Shown here: piece by piece, positions 1-8,953 of the stretch | Numbering within the stretch: the first letter of the stretch is position 1 | Layout of the letters: each line of letters opens with the position of its first letter | DNA from: Nostoc sp. TCL240-02 | GTDB taxonomy: Bacteria; Cyanobacteriota; Cyanobacteriia; Cyanobacteriales; Nostocaceae | Length of the DNA: 64,000 nucleotides | NCBI RefSeq assembly: GCF_013343235.1 | Contig: NZ_CP040094.1 | Coordinates: 7,373,001 to 7,437,000 of the forward strand | Direction: 5' to 3' | Notes under the pieces: generated by a model | The model's input: only the letters and a program-made list of their open reading frames with translations | The model's database searches: none | What the model was told of the DNA's origin: nothing | Position numbers and translations under genes: made by a program

Positions 1-1
1 C

Positions 2-2746
2 CTATGGCTACCCGGAACTGACCACGCCAGCATTGCTGTGCATTCTATGCTGGAAAAGCAACTCAAAAAAGAGGGTAAGACTCGCTACGAATTGGGGCGC
101 GAGAACTTCCTAGAACGCGCTTGGCAATGGAAAGCGGAGTCTGAGGGAACGATTCTGAATCAGCTACGACGCTTGGGTGTCTCGGTGGACTGGTCACGGG
201 AAAGGTTTACCCTGGATGAGGGTTTATCTAAAGCTGTTGTCGAGGCATTTACTTGCCTCTACGAGGAAGGCTTAATTTATCGTGGTGAATATTTAGTTAA
301 CTGGTGTCCAGCTTCCCAGTCGGCTGTGTCTGACGTGGAAGTGGAAAATCAAGAGGTGAATGGAAATCTCTGGCACTTCCGCTATCCCCTCACCGATGGT
401 TCCGGTTTTGTAGAGGTAGCGACAACTCGACCAGAAACGATGCTGGGCGATACAGCAGTAGCAGTTAATCCCAATGACGATCGCTACAAACATCTCATTG
501 GCAAAACTCTAACTCTGCCAATTCTACAACGAGAAATTCCCATTATTGGCGATGAATTCGTTGATCCCACCTTTGGCACAGGTTGCGTGAAGGTGACTCC
601 CGCCCATGACCCGAACGATTTTGACATGGGTAAGCGTCACAATCTGCCGTTAATCAACATTATGAACAAAGACGGCACTCTCAACGCCAATGCTGGTGAG
701 TTTCAAGGACAAGACCGCTTTGTTGCGAGAAAAAATGTGGTTTCTCGCCTAGAAGCAGATGGCTTTTTGGTGAAAATAGAAGATTATAAACATACCGTTC
801 CCTACAGCGATCGCGGTAAAGTACCTATTGAACCCCTCCTCTCAACTCAGTGGTTTGTCAAAATTCGCCCCCTAGCTGATAACACTCTGGAATTCCTCGA
901 CCAGCAAACTTCGCCAGAGTTTGTCCCTCAACGCTGGACTAAGGTGTATCGTGATTGGCTAGTAAAACTCAAAGATTGGTGTATCTCTCGCCAATTATGG
1001 TGGGGACACCAAATTCCGGCTTGGTACGCTATCAGTGAAACGGATGGGCAAATTACCGATAACACGCCGTTTATAGTAGCAAAATCAGAAAGCGAAGCTT
1101 GGGAAAAAGCTAAATCACAATTTGGCGAAAATGTCAAGTTAGAACAAGACCCAGATGTGCTAGATACTTGGTTTTCTTCTGGACTCTGGCCGTTTTCGAC
1201 TTTAGGCTGGCCGGAACAAACTCAGGATTTAGCAACTTACTACCCGACTACTACTTTGGTGACAGGCTTTGACATCATCTTTTTCTGGGTAGCTAGAATG
1301 ACAATGATGGCTGGGCATTTTACGCAGCAAATGCCTTTCAAAACAGTTTACATCCACGGCTTGGTGCTGGATGAAAAAGGTCAGAAGATGTCAAAGACCA
1401 AAGGTAATGGCATTGATCCATTGTTATTAATTGACAAATATGGTACTGATGCCCTGCGCTATACCCTAATTAGGGAAGTGGCTGGCGCGGGTCAAGATAT
1501 CCGCTTAGAATACGATCGCAAAAAGGATGAATCAGCATCTGTAGAGGCATCCCGCAACTTTGCAAATAAGTTGTGGAACGCAGCCCGGTTTGTGATGATG
1601 AATTTGGATGGACAAACGCCGCAACAATTAGGGAATCCAGTAGCCACAGAATTGAGCGATCGCTGGATCATCTCGCGGTATCATCAAGTTGTCAAACAAA
1701 CCACTAATTACATCAATAATTACGGTTTAGGGGAAGCAGCAAAAGGACTCTACGAGTTTATTTGGGGTGATTTCTGCGATCAGTATATTGAACTAGCAAA
1801 ATCCAGATTGCAAGCAGATGCCGAGCCCGCATCACGGCGGGTAGCACAGCAAACCCTCGGTTACGTGCTGGAAGGAGTTTTGAAACTGCTTCATCCCTTC
1901 ATGCCTCATATCACCGAAGAAATTTGGCAAACTCTCACCCAACAACCAGCAGATTCTCTACAAACTTTACCATTGCAAATCTATCCTCAGATAGATGCAA
2001 ATTTAATTGATTTAGCTTTAGAAGAACAGTTTGAATTACTGATTGCTACTATCCGCACAATTCGGAATTTGCGCGCAGAAGCGGATATTAAGCCAGGGGT
2101 AAAAGTGACAGCGAATTTGCAAACTGAAAGTGAAAAGGAGCGGGAAATCCTCACTGCTGGACAGTCTTATATTAAAGATTTGGCGAAAGTTGAGACTTTA
2201 ACTATTACTGACAAAGAAAAAAGCCAAACTATTGCTGCTAAAAAACCTCAGAGGGGTTTGAAGATAATTGCCTTAGTTCTTGTGGCCATTGTCTTTGGTA
2301 GATTGGGTTTAGCTGCGGGAAATGCCATTGATGACATTCCCTTAGTCGGAACTTTCTTTGAAATGGTGGGTTTTGGTTACACAGCTTGGTTTGTTAGCCA
2401 AAATTTGCTAACCGCTCAAGCGAGGCTTAGGTTATGGGGACGCTTTTTCCCACAGACAGAATCACAACAACTACAAGAACCAGAAAATGCGATCGCTGGT
2501 GTAATTGGTACAATACAAGTGCTAATTCCTCTTAATGGCGTAGTGGATATTGAAGCTGTGCGTGCCAAACTAGAGAAAAGCCTAAGTAAAGCTGAAGCCG
2601 AAGTTCAATCCCTCAGTACCAGATTAAACAACCCTAGTTTTGTGGATAGAGCCAGAGCCGATGTGGTAGAGGGAGCGCGGGATGCCTTAGCAGAAGCACA
2701 AAAACAAGCTGAAATTTTGCGCGATCGCCTAAAGGCGTTGTCTTAG
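2..2746 (+). CDS. valS: Valyl-tRNA synthetase, 5'-truncated by window edge, with CAAD membrane domain
   Basis: This enzyme charges tRNA-Val with valine. The reading frame is open from base 2, where it encodes [14 protein letters not shown], typical class I ValRS sequence, so the GTG at 38 is internal and the true start, with the HIGH motif, lies upstream. The KMSKS-type loop is visible as KMSKTKGN near 1387-1410, followed by the anticodon-binding helical domain. About 725 codons after base 38, an insertion of roughly 100 residues separates that domain from the C-terminal coiled coil. It holds a basic linker and two hydrophobic helices ([19 protein letters not shown] and a second around [14 protein letters not shown]). 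This matches the CAAD domain known to anchor some cyanobacterial aminoacyl-tRNA synthetases to thylakoids. The C-terminal arm resumes at [19 protein letters not shown]. Identification is secure; membrane location is inferred from the family. Confidence 0.96.
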   Translation, partial: LWLPGTDHASIAVHSMLEKQLKKEGKTRYELGRENFLERAWQWKAESEGTILNQLRRLGVSVDWSRERFTLDEGLSKAVVEAFTCLYEEGLIYRGEYLVNWCPASQSAVSDVEVENQEVNGNLWHFRYPLTDGSGFVEVATTRPETMLGDTAVAVNPNDDRYKHLIGKTLTLPILQREIPIIGDEFVDPTFGTGCVKVTPAHDPNDFDMGKRHNLPLINIMNKDGTLNANAGEFQGQDRFVARKNVVSRLEADGFLVKIEDYKHTVPYSDRGKVPIEPLLSTQWFVKIRPLADNTLEFLDQQTSPEFVPQRWTKVYRDWLVKLKDWCISRQLWWGHQIPAWYAISETDGQITDNTPFIVAKSESEAWEKAKSQFGENVKLEQDPDVLDTWFSSGLWPFSTLGWPEQTQDLATYYPTTTLVTGFDIIFFWVARMTMMAGHFTQQMPFKTVYIHGLVLDEKGQKMSKTKGNGIDPLLLIDKYGTDALRYTLIREVAGAGQDIRLEYDRKKDESASVEASRNFANKLWNAARFVMMNLDGQTPQQLGNPVATELSDRWIISRYHQVVKQTTNYINNYGLGEAAKGLYEFIWGDFCDQYIELAKSRLQADAEPASRRVAQQTLGYVLEGVLKLLHPFMPHITEEIWQTLTQQPADSLQTLPLQIYPQIDANLIDLALEEQFELLIATIRTIRNLRAEADIKPGVKVTANLQTESEKEREILTAGQSYIKDLAKVETLTITDKEKSQTIAAKKPQRGLKIIALVLVAIVFGRLGLAAGNAIDDIPLVGTFFEMVGFGYTAWFVSQNLLTAQARLRLWGRFFPQTESQQLQEPENAIAGVIGTIQVLIPLNGVVDIEAVRAKLEKSLSKAEAEVQSLSTRLNNPSFVDRARADVVEGARDALAEAQKQAEILRDRLKALS

Positions 2747-2776
2747 GTATCGCCTGCATGACTTAGGATAACTGTA

Positions 2777-2814
2777 ATGGGTAATGAGAGTGTCAATAAT
2801 TCTCGATTACCCAT
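2777..2814 (+). terminator. Hairpin downstream of valS
   Basis: Arms ATGGGTAATGAGAG (2777-2790) and TCTCGATTACCCAT (2801-2814) pair with one mismatch around a 10-nt loop, about 30 nt after the valS stop. An AT-rich tract follows, but no clean T-run, so termination is likely but not proven by sequence. Confidence 0.45.
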
Positions 2815-2871
2815 CACCAATTAACAAGATTCAAATATTAATTCTGGAACTTATTATTTTATTAAATTTTT

Positions 2872-2898
2872 TTAATTTTTAATTTTTAATTTTTAATT
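2872..2898. repeat. TTTTTAA heptamer tandem repeat
   Basis: About four copies of a seven-base unit (TAATTTT phase) sit just before the next gene. Short tandem heptamers of this kind are common between cyanobacterial genes. A similar AATTAAA-type run lies at 28005-28026. Confidence 0.7.
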
Positions 2899-2915
2899 GG
2901 AGCGAAGCGACCCTC

Positions 2916-3350
2916 ATGCTATATCTAGCCCAGGTGCGTAAAAACGATTTTTTAGACCAGCACCAGTTACGCTTGTTGGCGCGTCAAGAAGCTGATAACT
3001 TGTGGGCGATAATTCCAGAAGAGGCTTTCATTCTGCTAGGAAAGGGAAAGAGCATGAGTGAGAACTTGCTTGTTTTAGTAGAACTTTCCTCAACAGGCGA
3101 CATTGAAAGAATAGAAGACGCTACCAACTGGGTACTCCATTTGGTACAAAACTACCTCACCATCGGTATTACCCCAGAATTTTTGCAGCACGAAGCCGAG
3201 CGAGCAGAACATTGGCGGCAATCCTTGACGTTGCAAAACCAAGATTTAGCGAGGCGTTCCTTAGAATTGGAAGCTCGTCGCGAACAAATTCAAGCCTTAG
3301 AAGAAAGCCTCAAACGCGAGAAGAACGGTTATCCCCAACAGGAAAGTTAA
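2916..3350 (+). CDS. Cyanobacterial hypothetical protein with C-terminal coiled coil
   Basis: This 144-residue protein is not recognised as a family of known function. The first half is mixed hydrophobic and acidic, with no signal peptide or membrane helix. From about residue 90 it is a charged helix rich in Glu, Arg, Leu and Gln (AERAEHWRQSLTLQNQDLARR onward) that should form a coiled coil. The ATG at 2916 follows a GGAGCG ribosome-binding candidate, which supports this start. It lies in the same direction as valS but is separated by a hairpin and heptamer repeats, so it is probably its own unit. No function is proposed. Confidence 0.75.
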   Translation: MLYLAQVRKNDFLDQHQLRLLARQEADNLWAIIPEEAFILLGKGKSMSENLLVLVELSSTGDIERIEDATNWVLHLVQNYLTIGITPEFLQHEAERAEHWRQSLTLQNQDLARRSLELEARREQIQALEESLKREKNGYPQQES

Positions 3351-3592
3351 AAGCAATGCTTTTAAGAGCCTCCAGACTCGGACAAATTATCCTCCGGGTG
3401 ACATTGAAGAAAATTTAGAAATTCTTTCCTCAAAGTCAACCTGAGAATTTCATTCACGGGTATTGGATTTAAGTCAATGTCAACATAAAAATTTTTACTC
3501 ATATGGCATAGGTGAATAAAGCGCAACATCATACATAATTACTATCAGTATGCTGTATTCTTAACTTCATCGATAAATAGCTTTTCGAATAA

Positions 3593-4963
3593 ATGCTTAA
3601 TTTTATTTCCTATTTGCTTTTGGCTCAAGCGACACCTTCTCCAGCATCTGAACCCCAGGAAATCTTCATTCCGCAACAAACAAGACCTTTACCTGGCAAT
3701 CTTGATGCAATACCAGTATTTAACAGTAATAACCCAGAAGTCGTTCAGAGTGAAGGTATTCTGCTGTCTACATTTCCTCCTCAAGGTAAAAAAGTGCCAA
3801 CCGCACACCTGAACTTTCTATGGAAGGGACGCTTTGATTTGTTTTCTCATCATATTGCTCGAGCCATTGAGACTCCAAATGATTTGCGGACTCTTTATTT
3901 GGGGGTGATTGTTTACAATCCAAGCGATCGCCCTGCAACTATAAATATATTGCAAGCAGCCAGTTATGTTAGTCAACCTGATGCACCTTTTCTCAAATTT
4001 CCCTCTATGCAGTCAAATAATTCGGGAAACATTTATGCTGGGCCTGGCGATCGCGTCATGAATGATGTGCTACGAGGAAAACGACAGTCAGGATGGCCAG
4101 CGCAGTTAGTAATTCCACCAAAACAAAGTCGGATGTTAATGAATCATCCAATTCCAGTGCGTCCTTTAACACCGCCATTGAATGGGCGTTCTACTTTGTT
4201 GCGTTTGTACAGTGATAGTCCAGTTTATATGGCGAACCTAGCCATGTTTGCCAAACTAAATCCAGATGCTACTGAACGAGCGCCTACTTTAAAAGAATGG
4301 GAGAACTTGTTAGAAAATGGTGATTTTGCGGGGCCGCGTGAACCGGCCCCTAGTCCTCCAAATAACCTGACAGCGACAGCAGAAATTTATGGCCGGGTAG
4401 CAGCGGTAGCTATTGGCTCTCGTTGGCAAGCACAAGTTACCGACTCCAATAGTTCATACCTGACAATTCCTGCTTCAGGACAAGCTTTTTCATACGGTTT
4501 AAGTACCCTCTTAGCAGGCAAAATGGGTACTGGACAAAACCAAACTGCCAAACTTGCGGTGCGTTATCCTGGTACTGCTTACGAAGCCCACGGCAACTAT
4601 GGCATTGAATACAACATCTCTTTACCATTAATCAACAATACGAGCAAAACGCAAACCGTAAATGTGCTTTTTCAAACGCCTATCAAAGAAGATGACTTAA
4701 GCAAACCTGGGCTTCGCTTTTTTTCGCCACCTCAACCATCCGTCTTTTTTCGAGGCACAGTTCGTATTCGCTACAATGATGATAATGGCTTACCCAGAAC
4801 CCAATATTGGCATTTAGTTCAACAACGAGGACAGATGGGAGAACCACTTGCTCAATTAAAAATGTCTCCAGGCCAGCTGCGAATGGTAAAAGTAGATTTT
4901 CTCTACCCACCAGATGCTACGCCCCCTCAAATGCTGACAATTCAAACTTTAGACCAAAAATAA
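3593..4963 (+). CDS. Conserved cyanobacterial exported protein, probably DUF3370
   Basis: This 456-residue protein begins with a short hydrophobic segment (LNFISYLLLAQATPS), which looks like a brief signal peptide with cleavage near AQA. The rest has no membrane helices and is rich in Pro, Asn, Thr and beta-forming stretches, consistent with a periplasmic or outer-envelope protein. Length and the early sequence (PQQTRPLPGNLDAIPVFNSN) resemble the cyanobacterial DUF3370 group, recalled from memory and not checked. No enzyme motif is visible. It stands alone, with about 240 nt upstream and about 400 nt before the convergent thioredoxin gene. Function unknown. Confidence 0.7.
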   Translation: MLNFISYLLLAQATPSPASEPQEIFIPQQTRPLPGNLDAIPVFNSNNPEVVQSEGILLSTFPPQGKKVPTAHLNFLWKGRFDLFSHHIARAIETPNDLRTLYLGVIVYNPSDRPATINILQAASYVSQPDAPFLKFPSMQSNNSGNIYAGPGDRVMNDVLRGKRQSGWPAQLVIPPKQSRMLMNHPIPVRPLTPPLNGRSTLLRLYSDSPVYMANLAMFAKLNPDATERAPTLKEWENLLENGDFAGPREPAPSPPNNLTATAEIYGRVAAVAIGSRWQAQVTDSNSSYLTIPASGQAFSYGLSTLLAGKMGTGQNQTAKLAVRYPGTAYEAHGNYGIEYNISLPLINNTSKTQTVNVLFQTPIKEDDLSKPGLRFFSPPQPSVFFRGTVRIRYNDDNGLPRTQYWHLVQQRGQMGEPLAQLKMSPGQLRMVKVDFLYPPDATPPQMLTIQTLDQK

Positions 4964-5254
4964 GGCAAAGGAAAGAAGGCAGGACTTGCATTCCTTTTTC
5001 GATTCACCGTTTTTTATTCTTGGTTAACGGAGAGCAATTTTTTTGGTGAAATGGGTTGCAATCAAGACTCCGTTCACAATTACTAAGCTAAAACACATTT
5101 AATTTGCAGATTAAAATTTTTGGGCATCTTGCCTGTCCCAATGATGCAAGTTAAATTTGGAACTGATTAACTCAAAACAATATTCTAGTGGTTTACTGCA
5201 ATCACATTACAGGCGAAAAGGGAAGCTTTAAAAATGTATAATTCATAATTATGC

Positions 5255-5311
5255 TTCAAGTGGTGATAAATCCGAGACTCAAAACTTCGGGAAATTTAAA
5301 CACCACTTGAA
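5255..5311. repeat. 11-bp perfect inverted repeat in the 404-nt spacer 4964-5367
   Basis: TTCAAGTGGTG (5255-5265) and its exact complement CACCACTTGAA (5301-5311) flank a 35-nt loop. It sits about 57 nt beyond the 3' end of the thioredoxin gene on the minus strand. There is no adjoining T-run, so it could be a stem-loop RNA end, a protein site or a decayed small element. Nothing else in 4964-5367 looks like a gene. Confidence 0.5.
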
Positions 5312-5367
5312 ACATCAATGCCATTATTAGGTATCCGGTAAAAAGCCTTTTTAATTACAAATTAAGT

Positions 5368-5715
5368 TTAAACAACCTCAAGAAGCTTCTGAACAGCTTC
5401 GCTGAACTGCTCGTAAGGAGAAACTCCCACAATGGTTTCTGCTAAAATGCCATCTTTGAAAATTAAAACTGCTGGAATACTGCGAAGACCGAATTTTTTG
5501 AAAATCGGCTTATTCCTATCAACGTCTACCTTAACGACTTTGGCGCGGCCTTTGTATTCTTCAGCAAGTTGCTCCATCAAAGGACTGACAAGCCGACAGG
5601 GGCCACACCAAGTAGCAGTAAAATCAACAACAACAACTTTCTCTTCACTTCCATTTAAAACAACATCAAATTCACTTTCTTCAACATAAGCAACTATCTG
5701 AGTATCAGCAGACAT
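5368..5715 (-). CDS. Thioredoxin
   Basis: This 115-residue cytoplasmic thioredoxin is a thiol-disulfide reductant. The active site WCGPC is at residues 36-40 in the usual context VVVDFTATWCGPC, and the cis-proline loop RSIPAVLIFKDG follows. Length is normal for a single-domain thioredoxin and there is no signal peptide. The TAT before WCGPC, in place of the usual AEWCGPC or APWCGPC, places it outside the classic m-type form. Cyanobacteria carry several thioredoxins, so the exact subtype is not assigned. It has no operon partner: a hairpin and dispersed repeats lie upstream and an isolated inverted repeat downstream. Membership of the fold and redox activity are very likely; the partner reductase cannot be told from sequence. 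Confidence 0.95.
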   Translation of the reverse strand: MSADTQIVAYVEESEFDVVLNGSEEKVVVVDFTATWCGPCRLVSPLMEQLAEEYKGRAKVVKVDVDRNKPIFKKFGLRSIPAVLIFKDGILAETIVGVSPYEQFSEAVQKLLEVV

Positions 5716-5817
5716 TTTTTAATTCCTTAGTATTAAACTAAAATTGCAGCAAAAATCTTACTATACAAACTATACCTTCTTCTGTCCGTCAGGTTCACCA
5801 GCCACCTGTATTGGCAA

Positions 5818-5853
5818 ATCCCCGCTACTGAGCAAAAGTCAGTAGCAGGGATT
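5818..5853. repeat. Strong hairpin upstream of the thioredoxin gene
   Basis: AATCCCCGCTACTGA and TCAGTAGCAGGGATT pair over 15 positions with one mismatch around a 7-nt loop. On the plus strand it runs into TAATAATTTT. It separates the minus-strand gene at 6003-6329 from the thioredoxin gene and may end transcripts, although it is far stronger than needed and could be a small foldback repeat. Confidence 0.55.
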
Positions 5854-5884
5854 TAATAATTTTACATCTGGTGCCGCAACTACG

Positions 5885-5975
5885 CCCGCACTTCTCTACG
5901 AGACGCTGCGCGTAGCTTGTTCCCCGGAGGGGTACGACAAAGCTCAGTGACCATCGTAGACATCGCACCTACCAA
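5885..5975. repeat. Cluster of short dispersed repeats
   Basis: Segments such as CTACGAGACGCTGCGCGTAG and CCCCGGAGGGG lie end to end, with a GTAGACATCGC piece that matches the tail of the repeat at 32347-32375. These small GC-rich units are typical of Nostoc spacers and are unlike the surrounding AT-rich DNA. Confidence 0.6.
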
Positions 5976-6002
5976 CCTACCTAATCCAAAAACCTCACAC
6001 CT

Positions 6003-6329
6003 TCAGGATGTAGAAGATATAGAAGCATCATCTCGATCAAACAGTTCTAACAACCCAATGGTGCCTACAAAAAAAGTATAAGTGGCATATTGTATTGGCA
6101 TCTTTTTTCTTGAAGGTGCATAAAAAGCTGCTATAATAGCTTCGATAAAATGGCACGTCATAGCAAAACGCTCAATGCAAAAAATTGGATTAAGGCTGCT
6201 GGGAATATTACTATTAGTTATTAATGCATAAATATTCCATGATTCTAATCCAATTGCGCTGGATATAAGAATTGTAGATATAATTTTTACCATTGTAAAA
6301 ATTTTTCTCTTTATAAGTTTTAAGTTCAT
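6003..6329 (-). CDS. Small membrane protein, unknown
   Basis: This 108-residue protein (96 if it starts at the internal ATG at 6293) is not recognised. It has three hydrophobic stretches: around residues 15-35, a weaker one near CHFIEAIIAAFYA, and YATYTFFVGTIGLLEL near residue 85. That suggests a small inner-membrane protein with an acidic, Ser-rich tail (RDDASISSTS). GAGAGTGG upstream of the ATG at 6329 could be a ribosome-binding site. It has no close neighbours on the same strand and its composition is as AT-rich as the spacer around it. It is probably real because it is open, hydrophobic and has a plausible start, but no function is assigned. Confidence 0.6.
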   Translation of the reverse strand: MNLKLIKRKIFTMVKIISTILISSAIGLESWNIYALITNSNIPSSLNPIFCIERFAMTCHFIEAIIAAFYAPSRKKMPIQYATYTFFVGTIGLLELFDRDDASISSTS

Positions 6330-6773
6330 ACCACTCTCAAAACAATCGTTGAAAATTCTCTACAAAACTCGATGAAGTAACAGATAAGTTTATCTGTGAT
6401 AACCTACGCAAAAAATATCTCAAACTTTTATTTCTCGGTGTTCTCTGTGCCTAGCTTTCCTGTTACTCATGCGTAAATCCTATAGTCAACCAATCTTATA
6501 TCATGATTTACATTTTTGTAAAAGCTCCTAAAAAAATGGACATGGTGTATTAAGTCTGCCATACCCATAAACACTATGAGTAATGAAAATTAATTTATCA
6601 GATATTTAAAAAATGATAAAAGTGTGGAATAATGCATTGGTGATAAATTTAGTCGAAATAAGAGTCATAAGTCAGGAGCCAGAATGGGCTAAACGTCTTG
6701 CTACTGCTAACAGAATAAATTCTGTACAACTGGCTGATAGCAAAGCGTAAAGCCTGCGTCATAGCAACTCTTA

Positions 6774-6933
6774 GAGGTTGTTTGAAAAGTATTTAATTAT
6801 GACTTTAGGCATTTTAGATCCGCCCTAACCCCATTAAAAAGGGGGAAACTATAATCAAAGTCCCTCTTTTTAAGTGGGATTTAGAGGGATCTAAAACTTT
6901 TGATACCGATAAAAGGACTTTTCAAACATCCTC
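6774..6933. mobile_element. MITE-like foldback element, about 160 bp
   Basis: Outer arms GAGGTTGTTTGAAAAGT (6774-6790) and ACTTTTCAAACATCCTC (6917-6933) pair at 16 of 17 positions. Inside, TTTTAGATCC and GGATCTAAAA form a second arm around a CCCC/GGGG-rich core. There is no coding capacity. A related hairpin with GATCC/GGATC arms lies at 54615-54663. The rest of the spacer 6330-7023 is AT-rich with no gene seen. Confidence 0.7.
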
Positions 6934-7023
6934 TTGAGAGTGTCTTGATTCTGACTAGAGCTAACTGAAACTTCTGAATTCTTCTTCAATCCCCCTCTAG
7001 ATATTGATAAAAAATGTAAACCT

Positions 7024-7233
7024 ATGATTGCTCAACATGACAACTCAATTCACGTTGAAAACGACTTGCTTCAACAAATCCAAATTAAAGAAAATCAGTT
7101 AAGAATTGCCCAAGAATCTAATATGATCCATGTAGTAGAAGCACTACAGAGTCAGTTATTAAAGTTGCAGTGTCAATTATCAGAGCCGCAAGACGTTGAA
7201 GTTCAAGCATTGATGAGTTTGCTAGACGAGTAA
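7024..7233 (+). CDS. Small hypothetical helical protein
   Basis: This 69-residue acidic protein is not recognised. It is Gln-, Leu- and Glu-rich (QIQIKENQLRIAQESN, VEALQSQLLKLQCQLS), which predicts a short coiled coil, and it ends in the acidic tail MSLLDE. There is no signal peptide or membrane segment. It lies alone between a foldback element and one arm of a larger inverted repeat. Codon use is ordinary. It could be a genuine small cytoplasmic protein; the evidence is only the open frame and its regular heptad-like spacing. Confidence 0.5.
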   Translation: MIAQHDNSIHVENDLLQQIQIKENQLRIAQESNMIHVVEALQSQLLKLQCQLSEPQDVEVQALMSLLDE

Positions 7234-7403
7234 AATTGTACCTTTTTGTTACAAAGGTTATTTAAAACACAAAAACTCTGTCTATGGAAAGCAGAGCCTA
7301 GTTACTGTGATGCCTGAAAGTGCGATTTATGTGCTATAATTTACAGCAATCCAAAGTATCAGTATCATAAAATCACAATACTTCCGACTTAGATAACATA
7401 CAG

Positions 7404-7482
7404 GGCTCAGATTTGATTTTTACAAAGCTAGGTAAAACTCAAAGAAGCTTTTTGTTGCCTATTGCCTTTTGCCTACCCACGC
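7404..7482. repeat. Dispersed repeat, first copy of an inverted pair
   Basis: The complement of this stretch matches 8030-8112 well: both contain GCGTGGGTAGG, AGGCAATAG, a CTCTTTGAGT- or CTTTGAGT-like core and an AAAAATCAAAT end. The two copies point towards each other around the small exported-protein gene. A more decayed third copy is at 23790-23870. Confidence 0.65.
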
Positions 7483-7514
7483 CGCGCGAACATAAATAAA
7501 AGCTGACTACTATA

Positions 7515-7823
7515 TTAGAGTTTTTGCTGCGTAGGTGGTCTTTTAATCTGCTGTACTGACTCAATCTTTAGAACAGGTTTAATTGAGCGCAGTTGCCTTT
7601 GCCTAAGAATTTGAATTTCTCTCTCAATCGAATCTTTTCCTTGTCTAAAAAAGTCTTGAGAATTATATGGAACTAAGTCACGGGATAAACTTTGAGCTTG
7701 TGCAGGAGTCAAACTAGGAAGGGGTTGTTCAGCATTGGCAGAACTTTGTACAGCCAGTAAAAAAGCTGTTGAAATCAGTAAGAGTTGGCTTTTTATACAT
7801 CTAGTTAATATCAGGTTTAACAT
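7515..7823 (-). CDS. Small exported protein, unknown
   Basis: This 102-residue protein has a clear signal peptide: a basic start, the hydrophobic run LLLISTAFLLAVQSS, and probable cleavage at ANA before EQPLPS. The mature part, about 70 residues, is basic and rich in Gln, Arg and Leu with one predicted helix (IEREIQILRQRQL). There is no cysteine-rich or enzymatic motif. It is likely periplasmic or surface-located. Two inverted copies of a dispersed repeat flank it (7404-7482 and 8030-8112), so the gene may have been carried or bracketed by that repeat. Family not recognised. Confidence 0.6.
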   Translation of the reverse strand: MLNLILTRCIKSQLLLISTAFLLAVQSSANAEQPLPSLTPAQAQSLSRDLVPYNSQDFFRQGKDSIEREIQILRQRQLRSIKPVLKIESVQQIKRPPTQQKL

Positions 7824-8029
7824 GATTGATACATCTGTTGTGTAACTGCTGCTTCAAACCATCTTCTGTTGGTCTTACTATAAGCAAGCTACACTTATTG
7901 GCTTGTTAATTACCTCCCGCAAATGGGTGAATTAATCAGTTAAACTAACTTATTAAATATTTTGAACTGGCTGATATAGGAATATACTTTGATTTTTTTT
8001 CGTGCAGTGGCGTAGCTATACTTACTTGC

Positions 8030-8112
8030 GTGGGTAGGAAAGAGGCAAGAGGCAATAGAAAAAAAGCCTCTTTGAGTTGTACGGAGTTTTTTCAAAAATC
8101 AAATATGAGTCC
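8030..8112. repeat. Dispersed repeat, second copy of an inverted pair
   Basis: It is inverted relative to 7404-7482 and shares GCGTGGGTAGG, GAGGCAATAG, CTCTTTGAGT and CAAAAATCAAATATGAG. The remaining spacer, 7824-8029 and 8113-8418, is AT-rich with no gene seen. Confidence 0.65.
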
Positions 8113-8418
8113 CACGTCATCCAAGGTGCTAAATAGGAAACAGTTCTGTTAGGTTGGGTCGTACTCTTGGGAATAATACTACTTGGGCGATAGTCTCGAT
8201 ATATCTCAGTGAGAGTACTGTATTATATACTTATTGTCTGTAACTGCTAATACTAAATTATGAAATCGTATTTTATACAAGTATTGTTGGGTAAAATTAG
8301 ACAATTATCAACTGAAATATTGGCTGAAACATAGTTAATCTAGATTTTGTACTTGCTAATCGTTAAATTACATAAATACTAATTTACACTAAAATATATC
8401 AGTATTTTAACTGTTGCC

Positions 8419-8769
8419 TTGCCAGTTAATACTTACTTAATATGTAGCACAATCTTTATCCTTATCTTAGTCATTGTGAAATCTCTTCTACAGACTTACT
8501 TAGAACAAGAAATTTGGATATTAGTACGAGAGAAGTGGTATTTCGCCACAATTATTGGAGTTTGGGATGATTTGTTGTGGTTTAAACATAGAACTTACAA
8601 CAAAGATACAGAAGAGGATACTCTCTGGGAAATGGTTGTAAAAATAAGTGAAGTAGTTGCTATCGATAAAGTTAGGTCTGTTATTAGTAGAAAACCAGAT
8701 GTGCTGATTTCACGGCTACTAGAAACTGAGCAAGCTACAAACGATTATCATCAAGATCATGAACATTAA
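8419..8769 (+). CDS. Small single-pass membrane protein, unknown
   Basis: This 116-residue protein, read from a TTG at 8419, is not recognised. Residues 5-25 (TYLICSTIFILILVIVKSLL) form one membrane helix. The rest is soluble and charged, with aromatic clusters (REKWYFATIIGVWDDLLWFKH) and a His-rich end (NDYHQDHEH). No ATG exists near the start of the hydrophobic segment, so the TTG start is the best choice but uncertain. It lies 185 nt before the peptide ABC gene, too far for a clear operon. The frame is AT-rich like its surroundings; function unknown. Confidence 0.5.
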   Translation: MPVNTYLICSTIFILILVIVKSLLQTYLEQEIWILVREKWYFATIIGVWDDLLWFKHRTYNKDTEEDTLWEMVVKISEVVAIDKVRSVISRKPDVLISRLLETEQATNDYHQDHEH

Positions 8770-8953
8770 TTAGCTTAATAGTAAAAATACTTGCTTGTCT
8801 CTTACTATTCATTGATAAAACTTGAGACAAGCGGTATAAATCAGTAAGCTAAGAGAATAAAGATATTCACACAACGGAGGTTTAATAATAATCTGATAGA
8901 CTATCTTAAATTTGAAATTATAAAAGCTGGTAACCCAGGGCTGATAACTAAAT

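Noticed and set aside
3212..3418. Second plus-strand frame over the end of the 2916 gene
   Set aside because: It is in another frame of a plausible gene, with no start signal and no family match.
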